Shown piece after piece: positions 17,477-28,957 of a stretch of 42,430 nt of DNA. Where the stretch lies: the NCBI GenBank assembly GCA_004295105.1, contig SHNC01000177.1, positions 1 to 42,430 on the forward strand, written 5' to 3'. Below the pieces are notes generated by a model. That model saw nothing but the letters and a program-made list of their open reading frames with translations, ran no database searches and was not told where the DNA came from. The stretch comes from Betaproteobacteria bacterium. Its GTDB lineage: Bacteria > Pseudomonadota > Gammaproteobacteria > Burkholderiales > Rhodocyclaceae. How positions within the stretch are numbered: position 1 is the stretch's first letter; every line of letters begins with the position of its first letter. A program made the translations under genes and the position numbers.

Positions 17477-20239
17477 TCAGCCGCTGTTGCGCAGGCCCGC
17501 GGCGATGCCGTTGATGGAGATGTGGATACCGAGCCGGATGCGCTCGTCGTCGCCCTGCTCGCGGTGCCGCCGCAGCAACTCGACCTGCACATGGTTGAGC
17601 GGATCGAGGTAGGGGAAGCGGTTGCGGATCGAGCGCTTGAGCAAGGGGTTGCCGTCGAGCAGTTCCTGTTGGCCGGCGATCGCCAGCAGCGCCTCCACCG
17701 TGTCCTGCCACTCGCTGCGGATGCGGCCGAAGATCGATTCGCGCAGCCCGACGTCCTTCACCAGTCCGGCGTAGCGCGAGGCGATCGCGAGATCGCTCTT
17801 GGCCAGCACCATGTCCATGTTCGACAGCAGGGTGGCGAAGAACGACCATTCGCGATACATGCGCTGCAGCAGAGCCATGCCGTCGTCCGGCCGCTTGGCG
17901 AGGAAGTGCTTTACCGCGCTGCCGAAGCCGAACCAGCCCGGCAGCATCAAGCGGCACTGCGCCCACGAGAACACCCAGGGGATCGCACGCAGATCCTCGA
18001 TGCGCGTGCCCTTCTTGCGCGAGGCCGGGCGCGAACCGATGTTGAGGCCGGCGATCTCGGAGATCACCGTCGATTCCCAGAAGTACTGCTCGAAGCCCGG
18101 CGTGTCGTAGACCAGGCCGCGGTAGGCGGCGAAGGCCTCGTCGGACAGGGCCTGCATCGCGTCGAGGAAGGCCTGCGGCGTGGGCTCTGCGCCAGCGGGG
18201 CGCAGGCTGGTTTCCAGCGTTGCGGCAACCAGCACTTCCAGATTGCGGCGGCCGACTTCCGGATTGCCGTACTTGGCGCCAATCACCTCGCCCTGCTCGG
18301 TGAGTCGGATCTGTCCCTGCACCGCGCCTTCGGGCTGCGCCAGGATGGCCTGGTAGCTCGGGCCGCCGCCGCGACCCACCGAACCGCCACGGCCGTGGAA
18401 CAGGCGCAGGCGCACGCCGTGGCGGTCGAACACGTCAACCAGCTCGCCTTCGGCCTTGTACAGGGCCCAGCCGGAAGTCATGAAGCCGCCGTCCTTGTTG
18501 CTGTCGGAATAGCCGAGCATCACTTCCTGGGTATCGCCGCGCGCATTGGCGAGCAGTTCGCGGTAACCAGGCAACGAGAACAGGCGGTCCATCACTGCGG
18601 CGGCGTTCTCCAGGTCGCCGATGGTCTCGAACAGCGGCACGAGGTTCACGTCCAGCGCCCTGTCGACCGGGCGCAGCAGGCCGGCCTCCTTCAGCAGCAC
18701 CGCAAGCTCGAGCAGGTCGGAGACGTCGTCGGTCTTGGAGATGATGCACTGGCGGATCGCCGCCGTGCCGTAGCGCAGGTGCGCGCGACGGGCGGCATGG
18801 AAGATCGCCAGCTCGGACGCGGTCTCGTCGGTATATGTCACGTGCGGCGAGGCGAGCGGGCGTGCGGTGGCGAGTTCGTCGAGCAGCAGTGCGCAGCGCC
18901 CGGCCTCGTCCTGGGCGCGATAGTCGGTACCGGGGCGTGCGACTTCCAGCAGTTCGGCGACCACGCGTTCATGCACGTCGGAGTTCTGGCGCAGGTCGAT
19001 CGGCGCCAGGTGGAAGCCGAACACCTTCACCGCACGCCGCAGGTGGCGCAGGCGGCCGCGGGTCAGTGCGGCAGAGCCGTTACACACCAGCGAGCGGTGC
19101 AGGACGTCGAGATCCTCGACCAAGGCCTCGACGCCCGGGTAGGGCTCGGCCTCGGCCACGGCGTGGCGCGCCGGGGCGTGGCCCAGCAGCGCGCGGTAGG
19201 TTGCGGCAAGGCGGGCATAGATGCCCGAGATCGCGCGCCGGTAGGGTTCGTCGCTGCGGTGGGGAGACTGGTCCGGCGAGCGCGCGGCCAGCGCCAGCAG
19301 GGCGTCCGAGGCGCTGACGAGACCGACGGCGAGCGACAGTTGCGAACCGAGGATGTGCAGCTCGTTGAGGTAATGGTCGAGTGCGAGCTCGGCCTGCATT
19401 GCCAGCGCACGTTCGAGCACTTCCGCGGTGACATAGGGATTACCGTCGCGGTCGCCGCCGATCCAGCTCCCTACCTGCAGGAATGCCGGCAGTTCGGTCG
19501 GTGCGGCGACCGAACCGGTCGCACTCGCGGCGGCGAGGCTGTCCTCCAGACTGGCGTACAGGCGGGGCAGCTCGCGCAGGAAGGTGGTTTCGAAGTAGGA
19601 CAGGCCGTTGTTGACCTCGTCGATCACCGACAGCCTTGCCGAGCGCAGCATGCGCGTCTGCCACAGCGTCAGCACCGCGCGGCGCAGCGCTTCGAGGTTG
19701 GCCTCGGATTCTTCCGGCGTGAGCTGCATGCGGTCGCGCTCGTCGAGCAGGCGCGCGAGTACCGTCTCGCAGTTCAGGATGCTCTTGCGCTGCACTTCGG
19801 TCGGGTGTGCGGTCAGCACCGGCGACACCAGGGCGGTCTCGAAGAAGGCCTGCAGACTGGCTGCGGTCGCCGATCCGTTGTCGAACGCACGCCGCAGCGC
19901 GTAGGCGAGGCTGCCTTCGCGCGGCGCCGAGCCGGCGATCAGGTGGGCGCGGCTGCGGCGGATGTGGTGCTGGTCCTCGGCGATATTGGCGAGGTGCGAG
20001 AAGTAGCTGAACGCGCGGACGACCTGGATCGTCTGCTCGCGCGACAGGGCGTCGAGCATGTCCTCGAGCTCGCGCCGGGCGGCGATGTCGTCGTCGCGGC
20101 GAAAGCGCACCGAGTTCTGGCGGATGCGCTCGATCAGGTCGAAAACGGCGGCGCCTTGCTGGTCGCGCACGGTGTCGCCGAGCAGGCGGCCGAGCAGGCG
20201 GATGTCGTCGCGCAGGGGGGCGTCCTTGTCCTGGGTCAT
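17477..20239 (-). CDS. ppc: Phosphoenolpyruvate carboxylase
   Basis: A 920-aa cytosolic enzyme that carboxylates PEP with bicarbonate to oxaloacetate, refilling the TCA cycle. Visible sites are catalytic H145 in [13 protein letters not shown], the [10 protein letters not shown] segment, the glycine loop [14 protein letters not shown] and the C-terminal GLRNSG, which is RNTG in most relatives. ATG 20239 (MTQDKDAP) is preferred over an in-frame start at 20305 that adds 22 unconserved residues. It faces away from hemC with 233 bases between them. Confidence 0.96.
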   Translation of the reverse strand: MTQDKDAPLRDDIRLLGRLLGDTVRDQQGAAVFDLIERIRQNSVRFRRDDDIAARRELEDMLDALSREQTIQVVRAFSYFSHLANIAEDQHHIRRSRAHLIAGSAPREGSLAYALRRAFDNGSATAASLQAFFETALVSPVLTAHPTEVQRKSILNCETVLARLLDERDRMQLTPEESEANLEALRRAVLTLWQTRMLRSARLSVIDEVNNGLSYFETTFLRELPRLYASLEDSLAAASATGSVAAPTELPAFLQVGSWIGGDRDGNPYVTAEVLERALAMQAELALDHYLNELHILGSQLSLAVGLVSASDALLALAARSPDQSPHRSDEPYRRAISGIYARLAATYRALLGHAPARHAVAEAEPYPGVEALVEDLDVLHRSLVCNGSAALTRGRLRHLRRAVKVFGFHLAPIDLRQNSDVHERVVAELLEVARPGTDYRAQDEAGRCALLLDELATARPLASPHVTYTDETASELAIFHAARRAHLRYGTAAIRQCIISKTDDVSDLLELAVLLKEAGLLRPVDRALDVNLVPLFETIGDLENAAAVMDRLFSLPGYRELLANARGDTQEVMLGYSDSNKDGGFMTSGWALYKAEGELVDVFDRHGVRLRLFHGRGGSVGRGGGPSYQAILAQPEGAVQGQIRLTEQGEVIGAKYGNPEVGRRNLEVLVAATLETSLRPAGAEPTPQAFLDAMQALSDEAFAAYRGLVYDTPGFEQYFWESTVISEIAGLNIGSRPASRKKGTRIEDLRAIPWVFSWAQCRLMLPGWFGFGSAVKHFLAKRPDDGMALLQRMYREWSFFATLLSNMDMVLAKSDLAIASRYAGLVKDVGLRESIFGRIRSEWQDTVEALLAIAGQQELLDGNPLLKRSIRNRFPYLDPLNHVQVELLRRHREQGDDERIRLGIHISINGIAAGLRNSG

Positions 20240-20351
20240 GGGCGTGTGGGTCTGGATTGGGGAAAATGGTCGCGAAGCGTCGTCCTGCGTCGCGTCGCCT
20301 GGCAACGGCGGCGCCCGCAGCAGCTCTGGCGGCAGGGGGAAAGGCCCTGCA

Positions 20352-20360
20352 TGCTAGAAT
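20352..20360 (+). promoter_or_regulatory. Extended -10 promoter of hemC
   Basis: TGC followed by TAGAAT (20355-20360) matches the extended -10 layout also seen before hemA. Transcription from here gives a leader of about 105 bases that contains the small reading frame at 20384-20476. Confidence 0.5.
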
Positions 20361-20383
20361 CCGCGCCCGAAAGCGTACCATTG

Positions 20384-20476
20384 ATGCGAACCTGCATGCT
20401 GCAGTGCGGGGACCATCTGCGCAAGCCTGTCCCTTCCATCCGTGTTCCCGCCCATCGTTCGAGTGATCTATCGTGA
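20384..20476 (+). CDS. Possible 30-residue leader peptide upstream of hemC
   Basis: An ATG at 20384 opens a 30-codon frame beginning MRTCMLQC and ending at TGA 20474-20476. That stop overlaps the hemC start codon as GTGA, the same coupling used by real gene pairs in this window. It lies wholly inside the leader expected from the promoter at 20352-20360. It may couple or regulate hemC translation. No strong ribosome-binding site precedes it, so chance is possible. Confidence 0.3.
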   Translation: MRTCMLQCGDHLRKPVPSIRVPAHRSSDLS

Positions 20477-21405
20477 ACCCAGCGACCCCCGAGCGCATCG
20501 TCATCGCCACCCGTGAAAGCCGTCTCGCCCTGTGGCAGGCCGAGCACGTCAAGAGCCGGCTGGAGTCCCTGTATCCCGGCTGCCGTGTCGAGCTGCTGGG
20601 CATGACGACGCGCGGCGACCAGATCCTCGACCGTCCGCTTGCCAAGGTCGGCGGCAAGGGGCTGTTCGTCAAGGAACTGGAGACGGCGCTGCTCGACGGA
20701 CGGGCCGACATCGCGGTGCATTCGATGAAGGACGTGCCGATGCAGATGGGTGAGGAGTTCGCGCTCGCCTGCATCTCGGCGCGCGAGGTGCCGCTCGACG
20801 CCTTCGTGTCGAACCGCTACGAATCGCTCGCCGACATGCCGCCGGGGTCGGTCGTCGGCACCTCCTCGCTGCGGCGTGAATCGCAACTCCATGCGCAATA
20901 CCCCTTCCTCGGTGTCACCAGCCTGCGTGGCAACCTCGACACCCGCTTGCGCAAGCTCGACGAGGGGCAATACGACGCGATCATCCTTGCCGCGGCGGGG
21001 CTGACGCGTCTCGGCCTGAAGGATCGCATCCGCGCGGTGCTGCCGGCCGAGGTGTCGCTGCCGGCAGCGGGGCAGGGGGCGCTCGGTATCGAATGCCTCG
21101 CCGCGCGCAAGGACGTGATCGGCTGGTTGCAGCCGCTCGACGACGCCGACACCTCCGCCTGCGTGCGTGCCGAGCGCGCGGTGGCGCGTGCGCTGGCCGG
21201 GAGCTGCGAGGTGCCCCTCGGTGCCTACGCCGAGATGCGCGGCGGCCGGTTGTGCCTTCGCGGCTTCGTTGCGCGGCCCGACGGCAGCCGGCTCGTCCGC
21301 GCCGAGCGCGAGGGGCCGGCGGCTGATGCCGAGGCGCTGGGCCAGGCGCTGGCCGAGGATCTGCGCACGCAGGGTGCCGACGCGATCCTGGCCGAACTCG
21401 GCTGA
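20473..21405 (+). CDS. hemC: Porphobilinogen deaminase (hydroxymethylbilane synthase)
   Basis: A 310-aa cytosolic enzyme joining four porphobilinogens into hydroxymethylbilane. The start of the fold reads [14 protein letters not shown]. Catalytic D87 is in HSMKDVP, the SSLRRESQL and LRGNLDTRL segments bind the chain's acidic groups, and C245 in [10 protein letters not shown] carries the dipyrromethane cofactor. The start is GTG at 20473. It leads hemC-hemD-hemX-hemY with gaps of 20, 9 and 9 bases. Confidence 0.96.
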   Translation: MNPATPERIVIATRESRLALWQAEHVKSRLESLYPGCRVELLGMTTRGDQILDRPLAKVGGKGLFVKELETALLDGRADIAVHSMKDVPMQMGEEFALACISAREVPLDAFVSNRYESLADMPPGSVVGTSSLRRESQLHAQYPFLGVTSLRGNLDTRLRKLDEGQYDAIILAAAGLTRLGLKDRIRAVLPAEVSLPAAGQGALGIECLAARKDVIGWLQPLDDADTSACVRAERAVARALAGSCEVPLGAYAEMRGGRLCLRGFVARPDGSRLVRAEREGPAADAEALGQALAEDLRTQGADAILAELG

Positions 21406-21425
21406 GCGGGCGGCACAACCCGTCG

Positions 21426-22232
21426 ATGACCCAGGCGATGTCGCCGCAGGGGCCCAGCCCGGAAACGGCGCCATTGGCCGGGCGCAGCATCGTGGTGACC
21501 CGGCCGCTGGAACAGTCGGAAAGTCTGTGCGGTGCGATTCGCGCTGCAGGGGGCGAGGCATTGCTTTTCCCGGTTATCGCCATCGGCCCGGCGCCGGACG
21601 ACGCCGACCTGCGTGCCATTGCCGGCCGCCTCGAAGAATTCGACATCGCTTTCTTCGTCAGCCCCAACGCCGTTCGCTATGCGCTCGACAGTGTGCTGGC
21701 ACGACGTGCATGGCCTGCTGCGTTACGGGTGGCGACCGTGGGCAAGGGGAGCGAACGCGAACTGGCGCGCTATGGTTTCGACGCGGTGATCGCGCCGCAG
21801 GATGGCTTCGACAGCGAATCGGTGATCGCGCTGCCCGAGTTCGCCTCCGCCGCGGTGGCGGGGCGTCGGGTGGTGATCTTCCGCGGCGACGGCGGGCGCG
21901 ACCTGCTTGCAGACACGCTGCGCCAGCGTGGAGCCCTGGTGGAGTTCGTGACCAGTTACCGGCGCTTCCGCCCCGAGCTCGATTCTTCACCCCTGGTCGA
22001 GCGTGCCCGCGCGGGCGGTCTCGATGCGCTGCTGCTGACGAGCAGCGAGGGTGTGGACAATCTCGTCGCCATGGCCGGTCCTGCGGGCATGGCCGTCCTG
22101 CAGTCCGTGCCGGTCTTCGCGCCGCATGCCCGCATCGCCGCGCGTGCGCGTGAAGCGGGGTTCCGTCGGGTGTTCGCAACGGGCGCCGGTGACGCCGGCA
22201 TGCTGCAGGCGCTTCTGAGCCACTTTGGTTAA
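21426..22232 (+). CDS. hemD: Uroporphyrinogen-III synthase
   Basis: A 268-aa enzyme that cyclises hydroxymethylbilane with inversion of ring D. HemD sequences vary, but the two-lobed layout is visible: GRSIVVTRPLEQSESL at the N-terminus, DIAFFVSPNAVRYAL in lobe one, and LLLTSSEGVDNL before the C-terminal FATGAGDAGMLQAL. It follows hemC by 20 bases. Confidence 0.92.
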   Translation: MTQAMSPQGPSPETAPLAGRSIVVTRPLEQSESLCGAIRAAGGEALLFPVIAIGPAPDDADLRAIAGRLEEFDIAFFVSPNAVRYALDSVLARRAWPAALRVATVGKGSERELARYGFDAVIAPQDGFDSESVIALPEFASAAVAGRRVVIFRGDGGRDLLADTLRQRGALVEFVTSYRRFRPELDSSPLVERARAGGLDALLLTSSEGVDNLVAMAGPAGMAVLQSVPVFAPHARIAARAREAGFRRVFATGAGDAGMLQALLSHFG

Positions 22233-22241
22233 ACTCTTGCC

Positions 22242-23522
22242 ATGAACGAAGAAAAACCCGCTCTCACAGCCCCGCCTTCCAACTCCGACCGCATGTCCGC
22301 GGACCCCCCTTACGGCGCACCGTCGGGCCCGCACGCTGCGGCCGGAGATGGTCGTACGTTGTCTTCCGACGCATCGACCGGTCGCTCCGCCCTGGCCGGG
22401 TGGGCGGTGCTGCTCGCGATTCTCGCGTCAGGCACCGCCGGCTGGGCGGGCTGGCAGGCATGGGAAACGCGTTCGCAGGCGACCGGTCTCAGGGAAGAGC
22501 TGGCACGGCGCCTGGGCGAAGGCGAGACGATTGCCGCGGAGGCGCGCGGCATCGCCCGCCAGCAGCAGGAGACGATCGCGGCTCTGCAAGGCAAGCTTGG
22601 TGCGATCGAGGCGAAGGTCGAAGCCACCGAAGGGCAGGCTGCTGCGCTCGAGGCGCTTTACCAATCCTTCTCGCGTACGCGAGAGGACGAAGTCGTGGCC
22701 GAGGTGGAACAAGCAGTGGCGGCCGCGGCACAGCATCTGCAGCTTGCCGGCAACGTGCATACCGCCCTGATCGCGCTGCAGGGCGCCGAGCAACGGCTCG
22801 CGCTGCAGGACAAGGGCCAGCTCGCCCCGCTGCGCCGGGCCCTGGCCAATGACATCGAGACCCTCAAGCTTCAGCCCGCAATTGACATCCCGGGCCTGGG
22901 CCTGCGCCTCGAGCGGCTGCTCGAGCGCGCGGACGCGATGCCGCTGGCCTTCGAGGGGCAGTTGCCCGCCGACCGGCCGGCCGCTGCGACGCCCCCTGCC
23001 GACGAAGCCGGGGACATCGCCGCGCGTGCGATGGGGTTCGCTCGCGCGCTGCTGGCGGACGTGTGGCGCGAGGTGCGGAGCCTCGTGCGTGTGGAGCGTC
23101 TCGATCAGCCGGATCCCGTGCTGCTCGCGCCGGCGCAGAACACATTCCTGCGCGAGAACCTGAAGATCCGCCTGCTGACGGCGCGGCTCGCGCTGCTGGC
23201 GCGCGACGGTCGCACGTACGCCGCCGATCTGGCGCAGGCCCGCCTGTGGGTGGACAAGTTCTTCGATCCGCGCGACGAACGTGTGCAGGCAACGCTCGCC
23301 GAACTGCGCGAACTCGAGCAGGTGGCCCTCAGCGCGGAGCTGCCGGCTCTCACGGAAAGCTTCGCCGCGCTGCGCCAGCTTCAGTCCCGTGGGCGCGACC
23401 TCGCCCCCGCGAGGTCGCCGGCTTCCGCGTCGAACCCGACTCCCGGCGCGCCGCCTGCCCCTGTTCCCGTGCCGGCCCCTGCGGCGACGCCGGGCAGCGG
23501 TGCGGCTGCACCCCAGCGCTGA
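22242..23522 (+). CDS. hemX: HemX-like membrane protein (uroporphyrinogen-III C-methyltransferase-like fold)
   Basis: A 426-aa single-pass inner-membrane protein: a Pro/Ser-rich cytosolic start, one membrane helix near residues 48-70 (AGWAVLLAILASGTAGWAG), a coiled-coil stretch to about 150 and a large helical periplasmic domain. The C-terminal 40 residues are Pro/Ala-rich. HemX proteins accompany hemC-hemD in proteobacteria. Despite annotations as a methyltransferase there is no SAM-binding motif here, so a scaffold role is more plausible. It is spaced 9 bases from both neighbours. Confidence 0.88.
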   Translation: MNEEKPALTAPPSNSDRMSADPPYGAPSGPHAAAGDGRTLSSDASTGRSALAGWAVLLAILASGTAGWAGWQAWETRSQATGLREELARRLGEGETIAAEARGIARQQQETIAALQGKLGAIEAKVEATEGQAAALEALYQSFSRTREDEVVAEVEQAVAAAAQHLQLAGNVHTALIALQGAEQRLALQDKGQLAPLRRALANDIETLKLQPAIDIPGLGLRLERLLERADAMPLAFEGQLPADRPAAATPPADEAGDIAARAMGFARALLADVWREVRSLVRVERLDQPDPVLLAPAQNTFLRENLKIRLLTARLALLARDGRTYAADLAQARLWVDKFFDPRDERVQATLAELRELEQVALSAELPALTESFAALRQLQSRGRDLAPARSPASASNPTPGAPPAPVPVPAPAATPGSGAAAPQR

Positions 23523-23531
23523 GGACGAGCC

Positions 23532-24740
23532 ATGCGTGCATTGATCTGGCTGATCGGCATCTTCGCGCTCGCGGTGGGGCTGGCGATGACTGCCGGGCTG
23601 AACGAGGGCTATGTCCTGGTCGTGATGCCGCCCTGGCGCGCCCAACTGTCGCTGAACCTGCTCGTCGTGCTGCTGGCGGTGGGTTTCGTCGTCGGCTACG
23701 TGGTGCTCAGGTTGGTCCGGCGTACGCTCGAGCTGCCGGGCCGGGTTGCGCAGTGGCGTGAGCGCCGCCGGCGCGAGAAGGCGGGTCAAGCGCTGCGCGA
23801 GGCCTTGCGTGCCCTGTTCGAGGGCCGCTTTGCACAGGCGGTCAAGTTTGCTTCGTCCGCCTTCTCGTCCGGCGAAAGCGAGGCGATGGCGGCGCTGGTT
23901 GCTGCCCGTGCGGCCCACGCCATGCATGATGAGACCCGCTACCGCATCTGGCTGGGGCATGCGGCCGAGCAGGGCGAGGACGCACGGGTGGCCCGCCTGA
24001 TGACGGAGGCCGAACTCGCCATCGAGGGACGACGCTTCGACGAGGCCGCCGAGCGTCTCGAGAGTCTGCGCCTGGCCGGGCATCGGCACATCGCGGTGCT
24101 GCGCATGTCGCTGAAGGTCGCTTCCGCGCTGGGCCAATGGGACGAACTGCTTCGCACCACCCGGCAACTGCTCAAGCACAAGGCCCTGACGGCCGATCAG
24201 GCGGCGCCGCTGCTGCGCCGCGCGCATCTCGAGCGCATGCGTGAAGTCGGTGCGGACGAGGCCGCGCTGGTCGCCTACTGGAACGAGATCCCGCCGGACG
24301 AACTGCAGGATCGCCGGCTGGTCGAGCGTGCAGTGCCGATGCTGGCAGCCGTCGGCCAGGGCGCGCTCGCGCGCCGTACGCTGGAACGCCTGCTCGACCG
24401 GGACTGGGACGGTGCGTTGGCGCGCCTGTACGCCCACTGCGGCGACGGCGACGGCGACGCGGTCGGCTGCCTGGCCAAGGCCGAGGGCTGGCTGCAGCGC
24501 CAGCCCAACGATGGCGGCCTGCTGTATGCGCTGGGTCGGCTGTGCATCGGCGCGCAACTGTGGGGCAAGGCGCAAAGCTATCTGGAGGCCTCGCTCAGTC
24601 GGGCGCCGAGCGTCGATGCCCAGCTTGCACTGGCCGGTCTGCTGGAGAAGCTGGGTCGTCCCGACGAGGCGCAGAAGCGCTATCGGATCGCGGCCGAGAT
24701 GGTTGCCGGAGGCTCGTCGACGGCAGTCGTCCGGATCTGA
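23532..24740 (+). CDS. hemY: HemY-like membrane TPR protein
   Basis: A 402-aa inner-membrane protein with two membrane helices (about 3-20 and 37-58) and a long TPR-type helical domain. Its HemY_N segment includes GYVLVVMPPWRAQLSLNL. Proteobacterial HemY of this kind is not the protoporphyrinogen oxidase of Gram-positive bacteria despite the shared name. It is thought to organise or regulate heme enzymes. It ends the hemCDXY operon and converges on hemF. Confidence 0.9.
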   Translation: MRALIWLIGIFALAVGLAMTAGLNEGYVLVVMPPWRAQLSLNLLVVLLAVGFVVGYVVLRLVRRTLELPGRVAQWRERRRREKAGQALREALRALFEGRFAQAVKFASSAFSSGESEAMAALVAARAAHAMHDETRYRIWLGHAAEQGEDARVARLMTEAELAIEGRRFDEAAERLESLRLAGHRHIAVLRMSLKVASALGQWDELLRTTRQLLKHKALTADQAAPLLRRAHLERMREVGADEAALVAYWNEIPPDELQDRRLVERAVPMLAAVGQGALARRTLERLLDRDWDGALARLYAHCGDGDGDAVGCLAKAEGWLQRQPNDGGLLYALGRLCIGAQLWGKAQSYLEASLSRAPSVDAQLALAGLLEKLGRPDEAQKRYRIAAEMVAGGSSTAVVRI

Positions 24741-24765
24741 ATCGCATCCTCGCGGCGACGAGGGA

Positions 24766-24789
24766 GGGGGCGCTCCGGAAGGCTCCCCC
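24766..24789. terminator. Imperfect hairpin between hemY and hemF
   Basis: GGGGG (24766-24770) pairs with CCCCC (24785-24789), with a partly paired inner stem around CCGG. It lies in the 67-base gap between convergent genes, where a shared terminator is expected. Confidence 0.35.
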
Positions 24790-24807
24790 GGGCATGCGCT
24801 GGAGGGC

Positions 24808-25716
24808 TCAGACCCAGTCGCGGGGCTGAAGGAAGATTTCGTACAGTCGTGCTTCGTGCGAGCCGGGTTCGGGGCTCCAGTCGTAGCGCCACTTCACCAC
24901 AGGCGGCATCGACATCAGGATGGACTCGGTGCGGCCGCCCGACTGCAGGCCGAACAGCGTGCCACGGTCGAACACCAGGTTGAATTCGACGTAGCGGCCG
25001 CGCCGGTACGCCTGGAAGTCGCGTTCGCGCTCGCCGTAGGCTATCTGGCGGCGGCGCTCGGCGATCGGCAGATAGGCGTCGAGAAAGGAATCCGCCACCG
25101 ACCGCGTGAGTCCGAATGCCTGGCCGAAGTCCGTGCTGCCATCGGCGCCCAGGTCGTCGAAGAACAGTCCGCCGACGCCGCGTGGTTCGTTGCGATGCTT
25201 AAGGAAGAAGTAGCGGTCGCACCAGTCCTTGAGACGCCGGTGCTCGGCGTCGCCGCCGAAAGGCAGTACCGCCGCCTTGCATGCAGCGTGGAAATGGCGC
25301 ACGTCCTCCTCGAAGCCGTAGTAGGGGGTGAGGTCCATGCCGCCGCCGAACCACCATACCGGCGCCTTGTCCTCGGCGGTCGCGACGAAGAAGCGCACGT
25401 TCATGTGCACCGTGGGGCAGTAGGGATTGCGCGGGTGCAGCACCAGCGATACGCCCATCGCCTCGAAACCGCGTCCGGCCAGTTCCGGGCGGTGTGCGGT
25501 GGCCGAGGCCGGCATTCCGTTGCCCATCACGTGCGAGAAATTGACCCCGCCGCGTTCGAAGAATCCGCCTTCCTCGATGACCTGCGTGATCCCGCCACCG
25601 CCTGCCGGCCGCTCCCATGTGTCGGTTCGGAATGCATTTCCGTCGAAGGCGGCAAGGCGGTCTACGATGCGTCGCTGCAGTTCGAGCAGATAGTGCTTGA
25701 CGATGCCGGAGTCCAT
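24808..25716 (-). CDS. hemF: Oxygen-dependent coproporphyrinogen III oxidase
   Basis: A 302-aa enzyme that oxidatively decarboxylates coproporphyrinogen III to protoporphyrinogen IX using O2. The family signature region [14 protein letters not shown], the [19 protein letters not shown] strand and the C-terminal QPRDWV are intact. It is the last gene of the minus-strand run after purD (11 bases apart) and points at hemY. Its presence implies aerobic heme synthesis. Confidence 0.96.
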   Translation of the reverse strand: MDSGIVKHYLLELQRRIVDRLAAFDGNAFRTDTWERPAGGGGITQVIEEGGFFERGGVNFSHVMGNGMPASATAHRPELAGRGFEAMGVSLVLHPRNPYCPTVHMNVRFFVATAEDKAPVWWFGGGMDLTPYYGFEEDVRHFHAACKAAVLPFGGDAEHRRLKDWCDRYFFLKHRNEPRGVGGLFFDDLGADGSTDFGQAFGLTRSVADSFLDAYLPIAERRRQIAYGERERDFQAYRRGRYVEFNLVFDRGTLFGLQSGGRTESILMSMPPVVKWRYDWSPEPGSHEARLYEIFLQPRDWV

Positions 25717-25727
25717 CGCTTCGGACG

Positions 25728-27005
25728 TCAGGACTTGCGCGCCAGGGCGCGGTGGCCAATGTCGCGGCGATACTGGCGACCGTCGAAGCGGATCGCGTCC
25801 GCGACTTCATAGGCGCGCTTTTGGGCGAGCCTGACGTTGTCGCCCAGAGCCGTCACACAGAGCACGCGGCCGCCGGCGGTGACGATGCCACCGTCCTGCT
25901 CGGCGGTGCCGGCGTGGAACACGTGCGCGTCGTCGGCACTGCCGGCCGGCAGGCCGCTGATCGCGTCGCCCTTGCGCGGGCTGTCGGGATAGCCGTGGGC
26001 GGCAAGGACCACGCCCAGTGCGAAGCGGCGATCCCAGTCGGCCTCGACCTTGTCGAGTCTGCCGGCGATGGCGGCCTCGACGAGGTCGGCGAGATCGGTC
26101 TTGAGCCGCATCATGATGGGCTGGGTTTCCGGATCGCCCATGCGGCAGTTGAACTCCACTACGCGCGCCTTGCCCGCATCGTCGATCATCAGCCCCGCAT
26201 ACAGAAAACCGGTGTAGGGCAGGCCGTCCGCCATCATGCCCGTCAGCGTCGGCTGGATGATCTCGCGCATCACCCGCGCATGGACCTCCGGCGTTACCAC
26301 CGGTGCGGGCGAATAGGCGCCCATGCCGCCGGTGTTCGGCCCGTGGTCGCCGTCCTGCAGGCGCTTGTGGTCCTGGCTGGTGGCGAGCGGCAGCGCGTGC
26401 CGGCCGTCGGCCATGACGATGAAGCTGGCCTCCTCGCCCTGCATGAACTCCTCGATGACGACGCGTGCACCGGCATCGCCCATCTTGTTGTCCAGCAGCA
26501 TCATGTCGATCGCTGCGTGCGCCTCGTCCAGCGTCATCGCCACGACCACGCCCTTGCCGGCGGCCAGTCCGTCGGCCTTGATCACGATGGGCGCGCCTTC
26601 CGCATCGACGTAGGCGTGTGCGGCGGCGGCGTCCGAGAAGGTGCGGTACCTTGCGGTCGGGATCCTGTGGCGCACCAGGAACTGCTTGGCGAAGTCCTTC
26701 GAGCTTTCGAGCTGGGCGGCGGCCTTCGTCGGGCCGAAGATCGGCAGGCCGTCGGCACGGAAGGCGTCGACCACGCCGGCAGCGAGCGGCGCCTCGGGGC
26801 CGACGACGGTGAAGGCGACCTGCTCCTTGTGGGCGAGCTCGACCAGGTCCGGCACGGCGGTGGCGGGCACGTTGCGCAGCTTGGGCTCGCGTGCCGTGCC
26901 CGGATTGCCCGGCGCCACCAGCACGCGGGTGACCTTGGGCGACTGGGCGAGCTTCCAGGCCAGCGCGTGTTCGCGGCCGCCCGAACCGATGACGAGGACT
27001 TTCAT
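25728..27005 (-). CDS. purD: Phosphoribosylamine-glycine ligase (GAR synthetase)
   Basis: A 425-aa ATP-grasp enzyme catalysing the second step of purine synthesis. Landmarks are the N-terminal [13 protein letters not shown], the ATP-binding [14 protein letters not shown], the [20 protein letters not shown] segment and the metal-binding [11 protein letters not shown]. It follows purH by 24 bases and is followed closely by hemF. Confidence 0.97.
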   Translation of the reverse strand: MKVLVIGSGGREHALAWKLAQSPKVTRVLVAPGNPGTAREPKLRNVPATAVPDLVELAHKEQVAFTVVGPEAPLAAGVVDAFRADGLPIFGPTKAAAQLESSKDFAKQFLVRHRIPTARYRTFSDAAAAHAYVDAEGAPIVIKADGLAAGKGVVVAMTLDEAHAAIDMMLLDNKMGDAGARVVIEEFMQGEEASFIVMADGRHALPLATSQDHKRLQDGDHGPNTGGMGAYSPAPVVTPEVHARVMREIIQPTLTGMMADGLPYTGFLYAGLMIDDAGKARVVEFNCRMGDPETQPIMMRLKTDLADLVEAAIAGRLDKVEADWDRRFALGVVLAAHGYPDSPRKGDAISGLPAGSADDAHVFHAGTAEQDGGIVTAGGRVLCVTALGDNVRLAQKRAYEVADAIRFDGRQYRRDIGHRALARKS

Positions 27006-27029
27006 GGATTGCTCCGGACCGGGGGCGGT

Positions 27030-28625
<1,596 letters not shown>

Positions 28626-28720
28626 CGTGGTCGGGATGCGGAAAGGAAGAAGCGGTGAATCGGCGATGCGTGCTGCGCAGATGCGGGGCAACGGGCTGCC
28701 GCTGGCGCGCCCCGGCAGGC

Positions 28721-28957
28721 TCACAGCAGGTCGTAGTCGGTCAGCTTGCGACGCAGCGTGTTGCGGTTGATGCCGAGCATCTCGGCCGCGATGGTCTGGT
28801 TGCCCTTGGCGCGTTGCAGCACGAATTCGAGCATCGGGCGTTCGACGTTGCGGATCACCATGTCGTAGATCGCGGCCGGCTTCTCACCGTCGAGGTCACG
28901 GAAGTACTGGTCCAGCGTACGGAAAACGGATTCGGCGATCTCGTTGCTGCGGCTCAT
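28721..28957 (-). CDS. fis: Fis-family nucleoid/transcription factor
   Basis: A 78-aa DNA-binding protein, about 20 residues shorter at the N-terminus than E. coli Fis, which is usual in betaproteobacteria. The C-terminal helix-turn-helix reads [21 protein letters not shown]. Fis bends DNA and activates rRNA and tRNA promoters. Its start overlaps the dusB stop by 4 bases, the conserved dusB-fis coupling. Premature termination in dusB could lower fis translation or transcription. Confidence 0.93.
   Translation of the reverse strand: MSRSNEIAESVFRTLDQYFRDLDGEKPAAIYDMVIRNVERPMLEFVLQRAKGNQTIAAEMLGINRNTLRRKLTDYDLL

Noticed and set aside
20454..20465. ATCGTTCGAGTG resembles the AlgR-binding consensus (9 of 12 positions)
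   Set aside because: Similarity of this level is expected by chance, and it lies between the promoter and the start of hemC rather than upstream of the promoter.
17297..20476. Plus-strand open frame of over 1000 codons opposite ppc
   Set aside because: Antisense shadow of ppc. Only its last 31 codons, upstream of hemC, are outside ppc and are treated separately as a possible leader peptide.
23532..24740. HemY as protoporphyrinogen oxidase
   Set aside because: The protein is a two-helix membrane protein with TPR-like repeats and has no FAD-binding motif, so the enzyme of the same name in Gram-positive bacteria is unrelated.
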